Positions 50,774 to 59,106 of a DNA stretch of 64,000 nucleotides are shown one piece after another. Location: assembly GCA_963697805.1 (NCBI GenBank), contig CAVOPB010000001.1, forward strand, positions 496,001-560,000, written 5' to 3'. Each line of letters starts with the position of its first letter. Position 1 is the first letter of the stretch. The translations under genes and the position numbers were made by a program. The notes under the pieces were generated by a model. It had not been told where the DNA came from and did no database searches. It worked only from the letters and a program-made list of their open reading frames with translations. This DNA is from VRUE01 sp963697805 (GTDB lineage Bacteria; Actinomycetota; Thermoleophilia; Solirubrobacterales; 70-9).

Positions 50774-51127
50774 ATGCCTACCGCAGCCGAGAAACGTCAA
50801 GCTCCCTCGAAGAAAGTCACCCCAAAGAAAGTCAAAATCGCCAAAGCCGAGCAGTCCCCAGTCAAGAAAACCACGGAGCTGTCCGAGCGGGTGCTTAAGC
50901 AGGTGGAGCACAGCCAGAAAGGTGCGATTGAGGCAGTGCGCCATTTCATGGAGTCCGTCGATAAGGCACTGCCACCGCACGGCAAAAACCCGTCCAGGCG
51001 GCAGGATGTCATTGACTCTGCGCTTGAGATGTCGGAGAAGCTGGTCAAGACGCAGTACGACTTCCTTCAAAGTGTCGTGCACAGCGCCGGCGAGACGCTC
51101 GGGGCAACGGGCAGCAAGAAAAAGTAG
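50774..51127 (+). CDS. Lys-rich helical protein, phasin-like
   Basis: 117 residues, ATG at 50774 with AGGAGG five bases upstream. N-terminal 35 residues are Lys/Ala/Pro rich like histone H1 tails; the rest (ERVLKQVEHSQKGAIEAVRH, DSALEMSEKLVKTQYDFLQS VVHSAG) is an amphipathic helix pair of phasin type. May bind DNA, lipid or polyhydroxyalkanoate granules; unproven. Confidence 0.6.
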   Translation: MPTAAEKRQAPSKKVTPKKVKIAKAEQSPVKKTTELSERVLKQVEHSQKGAIEAVRHFMESVDKALPPHGKNPSRRQDVIDSALEMSEKLVKTQYDFLQSVVHSAGETLGATGSKKK

Positions 51128-51262
51128 GCGAAGCTCCCACCAACCCCCTTCACCATCTCCGACGGTTCTCGCCGCGGCCGGGATACTGCGAAGCCTCGGC
51201 CTGCCGGCCGCCGATGCAGCGGAGATCGCGAAGCGCCCGTTGCCCCCGCTTCGGAGAGCCGG

Positions 51263-52147
51263 GTGATCGAGCTCGAGCAGCCGGTGCTGTTCGTCAACCC
51301 GAAGTCGGGTGGCGGCAGGGCCTCCCGCGCCCGCGTGGCCGAGCTGGCCCGGGAGCGCGGGATCGAGGTCGTCGAGCTGACCCTCGGCCAGGACCTGCGA
51401 GCGCTGGGCGACGAAGCCGTGGTGAGGGGCGCGGATGCGCTGGGGATGGCCGGCGGCGACGGCTCGCTTGGGGTCGTCGCGGCCGCTGCCGAGGCACACG
51501 GGCTGCCGTTCGTCTGCATTCCCAGCGGGACGCGTAACCACTTCGCCCGCGATCTGGGCGTCGATCCAGACGATCCTGCTGGTGCGCTCGACGCGTTCAA
51601 CGATGGGGTCGAATGTCGGATCGACGTCGCGACGGTGAACGGGCGCCTGTTTCTGAACTGCGTATCGCTGGGCATCTACGCCGAGGCGGTCTGGCAAGCC
51701 GCGTACCGCGATGCGAAGCTCCGTACCCTGCTGGAGACCGCGCACGAGGTCCTGGGCCCAAGCGGCGAGGTGCCCGAGCTGCGCCTCGTCGACGACTTGG
51801 GCGCGGAGCACCGCCAGTCCGCGGTCGTGCTCGTCTCGAACAATCTCTATGCGCTGGGGCGGCCGACGAGACACGGCGCCCGTCCGCGGCTCGACGGCGG
51901 GCGGCTCGGAGTAATCGTCATCGACGCGCCAGCGGGCGCAGCGCCTCCGTCGGGGCGGGCGTGGAGCGCGACCTCGCTGGAGGTGGGCGCCCCGGCAACG
52001 GTCCACGCCGGCCTCGACGGCGAGGCGGTCGAGCTCGCCCCACCGTTGAATTTCGGGGTCCGGCCCGGAGCGCTACGGGTCAGGACGCCCCGCCGCGACA
52101 GCGCCCGAGCGCGGCCATGGCGGAGGGCGCCAGGGCACTTCCGGTAA
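51263..52147 (+). CDS. diacylglycerol-kinase-like lipid kinase
   Basis: 294 residues, GTG start. VLFVNPKSGGGRASRARVAE, ALGMAGGDGSLGVVAAAAEA (the GGDGS ATP motif) and CIPSGTRNHFARDLG are those of the DagK/LCB5 family that phosphorylate lipid hydroxyls. The C-terminal 40 residues are basic. It follows the phasin-like gene in the same direction. Confidence 0.85.
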   Translation: MIELEQPVLFVNPKSGGGRASRARVAELARERGIEVVELTLGQDLRALGDEAVVRGADALGMAGGDGSLGVVAAAAEAHGLPFVCIPSGTRNHFARDLGVDPDDPAGALDAFNDGVECRIDVATVNGRLFLNCVSLGIYAEAVWQAAYRDAKLRTLLETAHEVLGPSGEVPELRLVDDLGAEHRQSAVVLVSNNLYALGRPTRHGARPRLDGGRLGVIVIDAPAGAAPPSGRAWSATSLEVGAPATVHAGLDGEAVELAPPLNFGVRPGALRVRTPRRDSARARPWRRAPGHFR

Positions 52148-52213
52148 CGGACCGGCGAAGGGGTCAAGGGGGTAGGCCTCTAACGCCGGGTTGGGGCCCA
52201 CGCCACGTCATCG

Positions 52214-52795
52214 TTAGGAGGGGGTGGCGGGTGGCGGATGGGTCGAAGCCTCCTCTCGCACCTCTTGCATGGTCCAGCCGAGGGCGATGACGGCGATCCC
52301 GTTGAGGATGAAGCCGATGCCAACCAGAATCGCGAGGGTCGCGAAGCCGATCTCCGGCGTGGAGACGATGACGATCCCCGCCAGGATCTCCACCAGGCCG
52401 GCGACCGCTAGCCAGAAGCGGTGCGCGGCCTCCTCGAAGGCGGTGACAAAGCGGATCACGCCAATCGTGATCAACCAGAGCCCGATCAGCAGCGCCACCG
52501 CGGCGACGCCGGCGATCGGGTGGCGGATCAGCAGCACGCCGACGATCGCGGTGATCACACCGAACAGCGCGACCAGGCCGCGGTTCGTAGTGCCGCGAAA
52601 AAAGGAGCTGGCGATCTCGAGGATCCCGTCGACCAACATGAAGATGCCCACGATCACCGCCAGCGTCGCGAGGCTTTCGCCGGGCTTGAAGAGGACGATC
52701 ACCCCCGCCGTAATGCTCAGCACGCCGACCAGCACCAACAGCCACCACCCCCAGGTGGCCTCTCTGACCCCCGTCCGAAACGCGGACTCTTGCAT
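52214..52795 (-). CDS. HdeD family (DUF308) membrane protein
   Basis: 193 residues, six membrane segments in two repeats (WWLLVLVGVLSITAGVIVLF, LAVIVGIFMLVDGILEIASS; VALFGVITAIVGVLLIRHP, VALLIGLWLITIGVIRFVTA). AAGGAGG seven bases before the ATG. Linked to acid stress in E. coli; here function unknown. Confidence 0.88.
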   Translation of the reverse strand: MQESAFRTGVREATWGWWLLVLVGVLSITAGVIVLFKPGESLATLAVIVGIFMLVDGILEIASSFFRGTTNRGLVALFGVITAIVGVLLIRHPIAGVAAVALLIGLWLITIGVIRFVTAFEEAAHRFWLAVAGLVEILAGIVIVSTPEIGFATLAILVGIGFILNGIAVIALGWTMQEVREEASTHPPPATPS

Positions 52796-53052
52796 CGCAG
52801 TACCTCCTTGTCGACCGGGTAGAGGACAGCCTCTCTCATTCTCGAGCCCATTGCCACCGTTTCTTGCGCGCTAGAGCCGTGAGGGCAGACAGCCGGATCC
52901 GCCCCCTGAGTCATGCGGTCAACTACGGATGCGCCGGTTCGGGTCGAAGCGGAAGCTCGAAAGGTCCACGCGACGGAGGATTTTCGTCGAGTTCACCTCC
53001 GCGTCTCGCGAAGGTCGTGGAATAAATGAAGGCCATTTTCGAGGAGGTTGAT

Positions 53053-53478
53053 GTGTCCGTATCAGATCAACTCACCAAGCTGGCGACTCGGGCGAAGGAA
53101 GCAGAAGACCACGCGGAAGCCGCGAAAGCCAGGGACAAGGCGGCTCTCGAGCAGGAAGTCAAGGTGGCCGGTGAATCAGCCCAAGCTCAGGCCCAGAGGT
53201 TGCGCGAGTCGGCAGACGCGGGCAAGGACAGCGTCTCCAACTGGTGGAAAGACGCACAGAACAACTGGAACCAGCACGTCGCCACCGTGCAAGCGAACAT
53301 GGAGCACAAAAAAGCTGAGGTCGACCTGACCAAAGCGCAGCACCATGCCGACCACGCCGAAGTAGATGCCGGGTTCGCCATCGAATACGCCTATGCGGCG
53401 ATCGATGAGGCCGAGTACGCGGTGTTGGATGCCTTCCTTGCAAGGAAGGAGGCTGACGAGCTCGCAACAAGCGCCTGA
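53053..53478 (+). CDS. coiled-coil protein of unknown function
   Basis: About 141 residues from the GTG at 53053 (AGGAGG five bases upstream; the ATG at 53026 lacks such a site). Almost wholly helical: QLTKLATRAKEAEDHAEAAK, SVSNWWKDAQNNWNQHVATV, and the conserved end FAIEYAYAAIDEAEYAVLDA. Soluble. I know this as a recurrent actinobacterial family without function. Confidence 0.7.
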   Translation: MSVSDQLTKLATRAKEAEDHAEAAKARDKAALEQEVKVAGESAQAQAQRLRESADAGKDSVSNWWKDAQNNWNQHVATVQANMEHKKAEVDLTKAQHHADHAEVDAGFAIEYAYAAIDEAEYAVLDAFLARKEADELATSA

Positions 53479-53508
53479 GGCGGGTGCAGGCGCGCGGCTC
53501 GCCGCCTG

Positions 53509-53541
53509 CTAGGAAGCCCGCTTCGGAAGCGGGCTTCCTAG
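53509..53541. terminator. perfect 16-bp hairpin left of P12
   Basis: CTAGGAAGCCCGCTTC, one base, GAAGCGGGCTTCCTAG. It is the module-end hairpin in its longest form and can end transcription of the coiled-coil gene. Confidence 0.75.
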
Positions 53542-53545
53542 CTAT

Positions 53546-53695
53546 CGGGGCGACTGGTGAACCGGCGACCGCTCGGCCCCCAGCCGGAGAACACGAGTGC
53601 CATATGCGTCCCGCCGCGTCCCTTGTGTCCCTCCCGTCCCCCGCCCTGGACTCATGGGACGGATCGGACGATTCATCCGGTACCAAGTTGGTACC
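53546..53695 (-). repeat. P12: damaged tRNA-Pro 3'-half + iteron arm
   Basis: T-arm partly deleted (CGGGGCGACTGGTGAACCGG). Arm type C (CCGCCCTGGACTCATGGGAC), dyad GGTACCAAGTTGGTACC at 53679-53695. Confidence 0.85.
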
Positions 53696-53743
53696 ACCAG
53701 AGGATGAGGGCGGCTCGGCCCCTACGGAGTGGGTTGCATCCCT

Positions 53744-54673
53744 TCAAGCGAGGTGGGCGCAGATGCTGGCGACGTGGCGCTGGTCGGTGCCGCAGCATCC
53801 GCCGACCACGCGCAGGGCCGGGAGGCGCGACTCGAGTGCGGCGTATTCAGCGCCGAGCTCTCCCGGGTCGCCGCTGTCGAGCTCTTGGGCTTCGTCGAGT
53901 TCCGCGTGGCTGCGGCGCGAAGCGTTGGCGCGGACGCCGCCGATTCGGCCCAGCCAGGCTCCTTCCCCGGCCAGATCGGCAGCGAAGTGGGTCGGGTGGG
54001 CGCAGTTGATCATCTGGTAGAGCGCCGCTCCGCCGGTCTCGGCATCGAGGCGTTCGACCGCCTCGCGCAGCGGTTCGCCGCTCGGCAGCCGCCCGTCGGT
54101 CTCGACCGTGAAGGAGACCGAGACCGGCAGCCCAGCCGCGGCGGCGGCGCGCACGATCCCGGCCGCCTCCTCGACGTAGGTCATCGTCAAGCCGCTGACC
54201 ATGTCGACGCCCTCAGCGGCGAAAACGGCGACCTGCTTGGCGTGGTACTCCTCGGCTTCGGCGGCGGACAGGAACGACTCGGGGCTGTAGCCGTCCCCCT
54301 CGGGACCGATCATGCCGGTGATCGAGACCGGCACCTCCCCGGCCGCCCGCTCGCAGACTTCCCGAGCGAAAGCGACCGCCTCGCGGTTGAGGTCGGCGAT
54401 GTCGGCTGGCGAGTACCCGAGCGCGGCGCCCCACTTCTCGCTGGCCCTCCAGGTCGGAGGGTCAAAGGTGTAGCCGGTGCCGTACTCGGCGGCGATCGCC
54501 AGGAAGCCCTCGTAGTAGCGGCGCAGGCCGGCGCGACCGGCCTCATCGCGCAGCAGCGTGAAGGAGGCGAATTCCGGCAGCTCGAAACCCTCCTCGAAGA
54601 TCATCACGGTCTCCAAGCCGCCGTCACCAATGAACAGTTGCGAGCCGTCGGGAAGTCCCATCAGTACGGCCAT
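53744..54673 (-). CDS. homocysteine S-methyltransferase family protein
   Basis: About 309 residues from the ATG at 54673 (ATG at 54661 also possible). QLFIGDGGLETVMIFEEGF at the N-terminus, zinc Cys in MINCAHPTHF and VVGGCCGTDQRHVASI, the pattern of methionine synthase N-module/BHMT-like enzymes that move a methyl group to homocysteine thiolate. Methyl donor (S-methylmethionine, SAM or betaine) not decided. Sole gene of the P12 segment. Confidence 0.88.
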   Translation of the reverse strand: MAVLMGLPDGSQLFIGDGGLETVMIFEEGFELPEFASFTLLRDEAGRAGLRRYYEGFLAIAAEYGTGYTFDPPTWRASEKWGAALGYSPADIADLNREAVAFAREVCERAAGEVPVSITGMIGPEGDGYSPESFLSAAEAEEYHAKQVAVFAAEGVDMVSGLTMTYVEEAAGIVRAAAAAGLPVSVSFTVETDGRLPSGEPLREAVERLDAETGGAALYQMINCAHPTHFAADLAGEGAWLGRIGGVRANASRRSHAELDEAQELDSGDPGELGAEYAALESRLPALRVVGGCCGTDQRHVASICAHLA

Positions 54674-54827
54674 GGTCCGCGACGTCGTGTCCGCTGTCAA
54701 CAGCCTGCATGCCAGCGGGATGGGTGACGCTGACTGCCGGAGCCGTTCGCGCCCGACTGGGGGAGCAGTAGGCACGACTACATGCAGCGTGGAGAAGCCC
54801 AGCGCTCGGAAGGCGCCTCGTCGATAT

Positions 54828-54979
54828 CGGGGAGACAGGATTTGAACCTGCGACCGCTCGGCCCCCAGCCGGCGGACAGGTCTGTCAGATGCGTCCCTAC
54901 GCGTCCATGCGTCCCATCTGTCCCCCGATCTGGACTCATCGGACAGATCGGACGATGCGTCCGGTACCAAAGCGGTACC
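54828..54979 (-). repeat. P13: variant tRNA-Pro 3'-half + iteron arm
   Basis: T-arm GACAGGATTTGAACCTG as in P9. Arm type C like P6, dyad GGTACCAAAGCGGTACC at 54963-54979. Confidence 0.9.
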
Positions 54980-54991
54980 ACGGCGGGTCGT

Positions 54992-55798
54992 TCAAAGGCC
55001 CCGATGCTCCGCCCGCCCGCGCCGTGGCGGCCAGGGGAAGAAGGCGCTGGTGCGGGCGACGTAGTCCGCGTAGCCCTCGCGCCGCTTGGTCAACGAGCGC
55101 TCGAGCAGCGCGGCACCGCTGACCCTGATGAGCAGGACTGACATCACGACTGGCCCCACCACGGTCCACCAGGCGCTGCCGGTGGAGAGCGCGACCAGCC
55201 AGATCCCCCACCAGACGCAGAAGTCGCCGAAGTAGTTCGGGTGTCGCGTGTAGCGCCAAAGGCCGCGGTCCATCACCCTCCCCCGGTTCGCGGGGTCGCT
55301 CTTGAACCGCGCCAACTGCTCGTCGCCGACCGCCTCGAAGGCGAAGCCGACGAGCCAGACCGCGGTCCCAATCCAGTCAAGCGTGCCGAGCCCTCCCGGC
55401 GTCGGATCGTTCATCGCCACCTGCACCGGTAGCGAGACGACCCACATCAGCGCCCCCTGCAGCCAGAAGACGATGAACAAGCTACGCAGCGGCCAGCGCT
55501 CCCCGTGGCGGCGGCGCATCGCCGCATAGCGGTAGTCCTCCCCCTTGCCGATGTTGCGGCGGGCGAGGTATGCGGTCAGGCGCAGGCCCCAAATCGTCAC
55601 CAGCAGCGCCAGGAGAAGCCGCCGATCAGCGCTGCCGTCGCCGAAGACGTAGGCGGCCCAGCCTAAGATCACAAAGCCGCTGCCCCAGAAGACATCGACG
55701 ATCGAGGTGTCCTTCAGCGCGACGCTGACCGCCCAGAGCGCCGTGACGAGGACGAGCACGAGACCCCCCTCGACTGCCAGCAGGCCCGCGGTGCTCAC
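54992..55798 (-). CDS. DUF1295 (steroid 5-alpha-reductase-like) membrane protein
   Basis: 268 residues from the GTG at 55798, overlapping the stop of the upstream acyltransferase gene. Seven or so membrane helices; DYRYAAMRRRHGERWPLRSL and MDRGLWRYTRHPNYFGDFCV WWGIW are DUF1295 signatures (ICMT/steroid-reductase superfamily). Function likely lipid modification, reductase or methyltransferase. Confidence 0.85.
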   Translation of the reverse strand: MSTAGLLAVEGGLVLVLVTALWAVSVALKDTSIVDVFWGSGFVILGWAAYVFGDGSADRRLLLALLVTIWGLRLTAYLARRNIGKGEDYRYAAMRRRHGERWPLRSLFIVFWLQGALMWVVSLPVQVAMNDPTPGGLGTLDWIGTAVWLVGFAFEAVGDEQLARFKSDPANRGRVMDRGLWRYTRHPNYFGDFCVWWGIWLVALSTGSAWWTVVGPVVMSVLLIRVSGAALLERSLTKRREGYADYVARTSAFFPWPPRRGRAEHRGL

Positions 55799-56841
55799 GC
55801 TGCCGGCTGCTTTCCGGCTGCTGCAAACTGTTCCTCGAGCCAGTCGTCGACGCCCTGCCAGAGGTCGTAGAGCCAGTCGACGCGCGCGGCTGCCTCCTCG
55901 GGCACCGTGGAGCGCGCCACCCGCGTCACGCGAACCCGAACCACGAGCCGGACGAGGCCACCGCGCCAGATGTCCGAGATCAGCCGTAGCCCGTCGAAGC
56001 CGTGGTGGGCGATGACGACGACGTCGGCGTCCGGCGCGCCCTCGAGCAGCGCTCCGACGCCGCCGAGCCGGGGTGGCAGCAGGTGTTTGAGTCGCTTGGC
56101 CCGGGAGGCCAGAGGCGAATCGCGCTCCGCGATGCGCTGAATTGCACGGGCGCGCCGCTCCGGCGTGAAGCGGGTGCCCTCCGGGTAGATCAGCACGCCC
56201 TCCTCTGTCTCGAGGCCGTGGGCGAGTGCGCGCACCCGCTCCACCTCCTGAGCCTCGCCGGTCCCGCGGCGAACGAAGTAGTTCGGCAGTCGTCGCCCGG
56301 CGACATCGAGGCAGGGATCTGCGAGCAGCTCTCGCTTGAGCACGTAGCGCAGGCGGATGCGATGCGGACGGGCGATGAGGTTGGCCGGCAGCAGGTTGTC
56401 GACGATGCTCGCATGGCGGATCAGCACGATCACGGGCCCCGGCGCGACGGCGTCGTCCCCCGCCACCTCGAACCGCACGCCGAACAGCGCCCGCACTGCC
56501 CGGAACAGAGCGCCGGCCCACAGCTGCTGCAAACGCCAGGTCATGTCGGCCAACCACGCTCGACGGCGGCCCCCCAGGCTCGCGATCCACACCGCCCCCA
56601 GCGCGGTGAGACCCCCGACCTCGGCTGCGAGGTACACCCACAGGAACAGGACGAGCCGCGCGGCGGTAGGCGGAACGCCAAAGGCGACCCGGCGCACCCC
56701 ATCGATCAATAGGCCTGTGACGAGCAGCACGGGCAGGATTGCAGTGACCAGCACGACGCCCAGCGCGAACGGCGGGATCGTCCGCAACCGCCGCCGCGCG
56801 GTCTCCGCCCGGGTCTCGTCGACGCCACCCCGGTACACCAC
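55795..56841 (-). CDS. PlsC-type acyltransferase
   Basis: 348 residues. Two or three N-terminal membrane helices, then IRHASIVDNLLPANL (HX4D catalytic motif), NYFVRRGTGEAQ and VLIYPEGTRFTPERRARA. Acyl transfer to lysophosphatidic acid or another lipid. Overlaps the DUF1295 gene by four bases; the two act as an operon on membrane lipids. Confidence 0.85.
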   Translation of the reverse strand: MVYRGGVDETRAETARRRLRTIPPFALGVVLVTAILPVLLVTGLLIDGVRRVAFGVPPTAARLVLFLWVYLAAEVGGLTALGAVWIASLGGRRRAWLADMTWRLQQLWAGALFRAVRALFGVRFEVAGDDAVAPGPVIVLIRHASIVDNLLPANLIARPHRIRLRYVLKRELLADPCLDVAGRRLPNYFVRRGTGEAQEVERVRALAHGLETEEGVLIYPEGTRFTPERRARAIQRIAERDSPLASRAKRLKHLLPPRLGGVGALLEGAPDADVVVIAHHGFDGLRLISDIWRGGLVRLVVRVRVTRVARSTVPEEAAARVDWLYDLWQGVDDWLEEQFAAAGKQPAA

Positions 56842-56883
56842 GCCATTCTGTCAGGGTCGCCGCTTGACCTGGATCAAGCAAGC

Positions 56884-56906
56884 GCGCCCGGACAGGATTC
56901 GAACCC
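56884..56906 (-). tRNA. T-arm/acceptor remnant of a tRNA (Arg-like)
   Basis: Minus strand GGGTTCGAATCCTGTCCGGG then CGC: only the last 23 bases of a tRNA, like the 3' end of tRNA-Arg. Not functional. Confidence 0.5.
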
Positions 56907-56968
56907 AGCGGAGCGTGGGTCGGTGAGGGGGCGCGCTGACCCCGGCCGAGCACCTTCGCATTGCATGG

Positions 56969-57002
56969 GACGGTGCGGGCCGCCTTTGCGGCCCGCACCG
57001 TC
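56969..57002 (-). terminator. strong hairpin downstream of fasciclin
   Basis: GACGGTGCGGGCCGC, loop CTTT, GCGGCCCGCACCGTC: 15 perfect base pairs. No long T-run, but placed 40 bases after the fasciclin stop. Confidence 0.7.
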
Positions 57003-57042
57003 GCCCATTCGGTGCTGCTGGCGGAGACTCGGCCGTCAGCCC

Positions 57043-57561
57043 TTACGGGATCAGAACCCGGTTGATGACGTGGATCACGCCGTTGGACGCGTCCACATTG
57101 GCTTTCTGGACGCTCGCGTTGTTGATTTTCACCGTCTGTCCCCTCACCTTGACCTTCAGGGAGGCGCCGTTCAGCGTCTTGATCGAGCTTCGCTTTACCA
57201 CCCTCTCGGCCCGCAGCTCGCCCTTGGCCACGTGGTAGAGGAGCACGGCTTTGAGCTTTTCGGGATTCGCTCCCAGCGCGTCAAGCGTCTTCTTCGGAAC
57301 CTTCGCAAAGGCGGCGTCGGTCGGCGCGAAGACGGTGAACTTGCCTCCGGTCGCCAGGGTTTCGGCAAGACCGGCCTGCTCGAGCAGGGAGACCAGGGTC
57401 TTGAAGCTGCCGGCGGCGATCGCCGTCTCGACGATGTTCTTCTCGCGGGACTCGGACTTGGTAGCGCTTCCGGCCGCGGCGGCGCCGCTCATCACAGAGG
57501 CGGCCAACACCCCGAGCGCCAGTAGGCCGGCAACGCCTCGGAACCTCATTGACTTCTTCAT
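57043..57561 (-). CDS. secreted fasciclin-domain protein
   Basis: 172 residues, signal peptide (GVAGLLALGVLAASVMSGAA AAG). One FAS1 domain: NIVETAIAAGSFKTLVSLLE, GGKFTVFAPTDAAFAKVPKK, LLYHVAKGELRAERVV and SNGVIHVINRVLIP. Cell-surface adhesion-type protein. Divergent from a B12-binding MerR regulator, with a 128-base region between them, so likely under its control. Confidence 0.88.
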   Translation of the reverse strand: MKKSMRFRGVAGLLALGVLAASVMSGAAAAGSATKSESREKNIVETAIAAGSFKTLVSLLEQAGLAETLATGGKFTVFAPTDAAFAKVPKKTLDALGANPEKLKAVLLYHVAKGELRAERVVKRSSIKTLNGASLKVKVRGQTVKINNASVQKANVDASNGVIHVINRVLIP

Positions 57562-57689
57562 TTTGAATTCCCTTCTGTCTTAGAACCTTTTACATACCTT
57601 CGACAAGGTCTGAACAGAAGCTACCGGCCGGCCAGTGCGTTGTCAAGGGTGGGTTAAATCTCTGTCCAATGTTGCCGTATAGTGGTGCT
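57562..57689. promoter_or_regulatory. divergent promoter region, fasciclin / MerR
   Basis: TATAGT at 57678-57683 is seven bases before the MerR ATG (57690), which suggests a leaderless transcript. A candidate -35 is weak. The region between the two starts is AT-richer than its surroundings and is the expected operator for the MerR protein. Confidence 0.4.
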
Positions 57690-58565
57690 ATGGAACGACG
57701 ACTGCGGATCGGTGAGCTCGCCGCTAGAACGCAGGTGACTCCCGACGTCCTACGCGCCTGGGAGCGGCGCTACGACCTGCTCCAGCCGGACCGCTCCAAG
57801 GGCGGCTACCGCCTCTACTCATCGGTGGACGAGGAGCGCGTGCGGGCGATGGTGAGACACCTCGAAGCCGGCATTCCGGCCGGAGAGGCGGCGCGCCTCG
57901 TGCTCGAGGGGGGCGAGCCGCCCGACGCCGAGGCCCCCTGGCTTCCAGCTTTGTCCGCCGAGCTACGCCGCGCGCTCGATCACTTCGATGACGCCGGTAC
58001 TCAGGCTGCCCTCGACACACTGATCGCGAGGTTGAGCTTTGAGGCGGTCGCCCGTGACGTGATCCTTCCGTATCTGCGGGATCTCGGGGAGCGTTGGCGG
58101 CGAGGGGAAGCGTCGGTGGCCCAGGAGCACTTCGCCAGCATTGTTCTCCGTGGGCGCCTTCTGGCGCTCGCCCGCGGCTGGGATCGCGGCATTGGGCCGC
58201 GTGCGCTGCTCGCCTGTACGCCGGGAGAGCGGCACGACCTCGGCCTGCTCGTGTTCGGGCTGGCGCTGCGCCAGCATGGCTGGCGAATCACGTTTCTTGG
58301 AGCCGACACGCCTGTCGACACGCTGACGTCGGCCGCGCACGACCTCTCCACCGCCGCCGTCGTCCTGATCGCGCTGACGACCGAGAGGCTGGAGCCGCTT
58401 CGCGAGCCGCTGACGCAGCTCGCGCGGAGCACGCGCCTGCTGATCGGGGGCGCCGGCGCGCGGAAGGACTTCGCGGCGGATGTTGGAGCCGAGCTGTTGC
58501 AGGGTGATCCACTCGCGGCTGCGGCAGTCCTCGCGGTCGGGGTGCGTGAACCGGCGTCGGGATAA
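57690..58565 (+). CDS. MerR regulator with cobalamin-binding domain (CarH/LitR type)
   Basis: 291 residues. MerR helix-turn-helix RRLRIGELAARTQVTPDVLR, AWERRYDLLQPDRSKGGYRL at the N-terminus. The linker/helical domain contains W136-x9-E146-H147, the Wx9EH signature of adenosylcobalamin photoreceptors; the B12 domain has E180-R-H182-DLG (ExHxxG) and GADTPVDTL. In CarH proteins light breaks AdoCbl and releases the repressor from DNA. The likely target is its own promoter and the divergent fasciclin gene. Start at 57690 rather than 57669 because the first seven residues are not conserved. Confidence 0.85.
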   Translation: MERRLRIGELAARTQVTPDVLRAWERRYDLLQPDRSKGGYRLYSSVDEERVRAMVRHLEAGIPAGEAARLVLEGGEPPDAEAPWLPALSAELRRALDHFDDAGTQAALDTLIARLSFEAVARDVILPYLRDLGERWRRGEASVAQEHFASIVLRGRLLALARGWDRGIGPRALLACTPGERHDLGLLVFGLALRQHGWRITFLGADTPVDTLTSAAHDLSTAAVVLIALTTERLEPLREPLTQLARSTRLLIGGAGARKDFAADVGAELLQGDPLAAAAVLAVGVREPASG

Positions 58566-58713
58566 GGGGCCTATGGGAACTTCTTGCTGACCGCGGGCTC
58601 CCTGGATGCGCGCTTTGGGGGCTCGCCGCAAAACTCGACAACGAAGTTGTCGGTGGGCGCGCAGCCCAGAGACGCCTGGCTGTTGGCTCGGCGGCCTTCC
58701 CGGGGGATTCTCA

Positions 58714-58765
58714 GCGCGCTCGACAGGATTCGAACCTGTGACCTTCGGTTTCGTAGACCGACGCT
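58714..58765 (-). tRNA. tRNA-Arg(ACG) 3'-half fragment
   Basis: Minus strand: TCGGT-CTACGAA-ACCGA anticodon arm (anticodon ACG), T-arm CACAGGTTCGAATCCTGTC and acceptor end. The 5' half is missing. A GGTACC dyad follows 33 bases to the right, as for the Pro fragments. Confidence 0.75.
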
Positions 58766-58797
58766 GGCAAGATCTTCCGGACTCATGAGGCGGACTC

Positions 58798-58887
58798 GGT
58801 ACCAAGACCGGTACCGCGAATCCTCTTAGTGGCTCAATCAGGCGCCGAAAGGCAGAAACCCGCTTCCAAAGCGGGCTTTCTGGCTAT
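58798..58887 (-). repeat. module right end (6-nt dyad + hairpin), before P14
   Basis: GGTACCAAGACCGGTACC at 58798-58815, then a diverged spacer and the hairpin CCCGCTTCCAAAGCGGG (58859-58875). Confidence 0.8.
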
Positions 58888-59040
58888 CGGGGAGGCCGGA
58901 TTTGAACCGGCGACCGCTCGGCCCCCAGCCGCAGGACACGACTGCCATATGCGTCCCTATGGGTCCCATGCGTCCCTCCTGTCCCCCGCCCTGGACTCAT
59001 GGGACGGATCGGACGATTCATCCGGTACCAAGTTGGTACC
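58888..59040 (-). repeat. P14: tRNA-Pro 3'-half + iteron arm
   Basis: Intact tRNA half, type C arm like P12, dyad GGTACCAAGTTGGTACC at 59024-59040. Nearest copy to the intact tRNA. Confidence 0.9.
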
Positions 59041-59061
59041 ACGTCCGGGTCTCGATGCGAA

Positions 59062-59106
59062 TCGCGGGCGGGATTCGAATCCGCGACCTTTGGGTTATGA
59101 GATCGC
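59062..59106 (-). tRNA. tRNA-Met(CAT) 3'-half fragment
   Basis: Minus strand: anticodon loop CTCATAA in GCGATCTCATAACCCAAAGG, then T-arm GCGGATTCGAATCCCGC with one mismatch and an acceptor end. 5' half missing; it lies 22 bases right of the P14 dyad. Confidence 0.65.

Noticed and set aside
2686..59040. CRISPR array
   Set aside because: Repeats are 150 bp, spaced kilobases apart and contain tRNA sequence; there is no short repeat-spacer pattern and no cas gene.
2684..59043. Minus-strand open frames across the P repeats with shared sequence such as AGWGPSGRRFKS and RAVAGSNPASPI
   Set aside because: They are translations of the tRNA half and iteron arm. They recur only because the DNA repeats, lack own starts and family matches, and often run into real genes.
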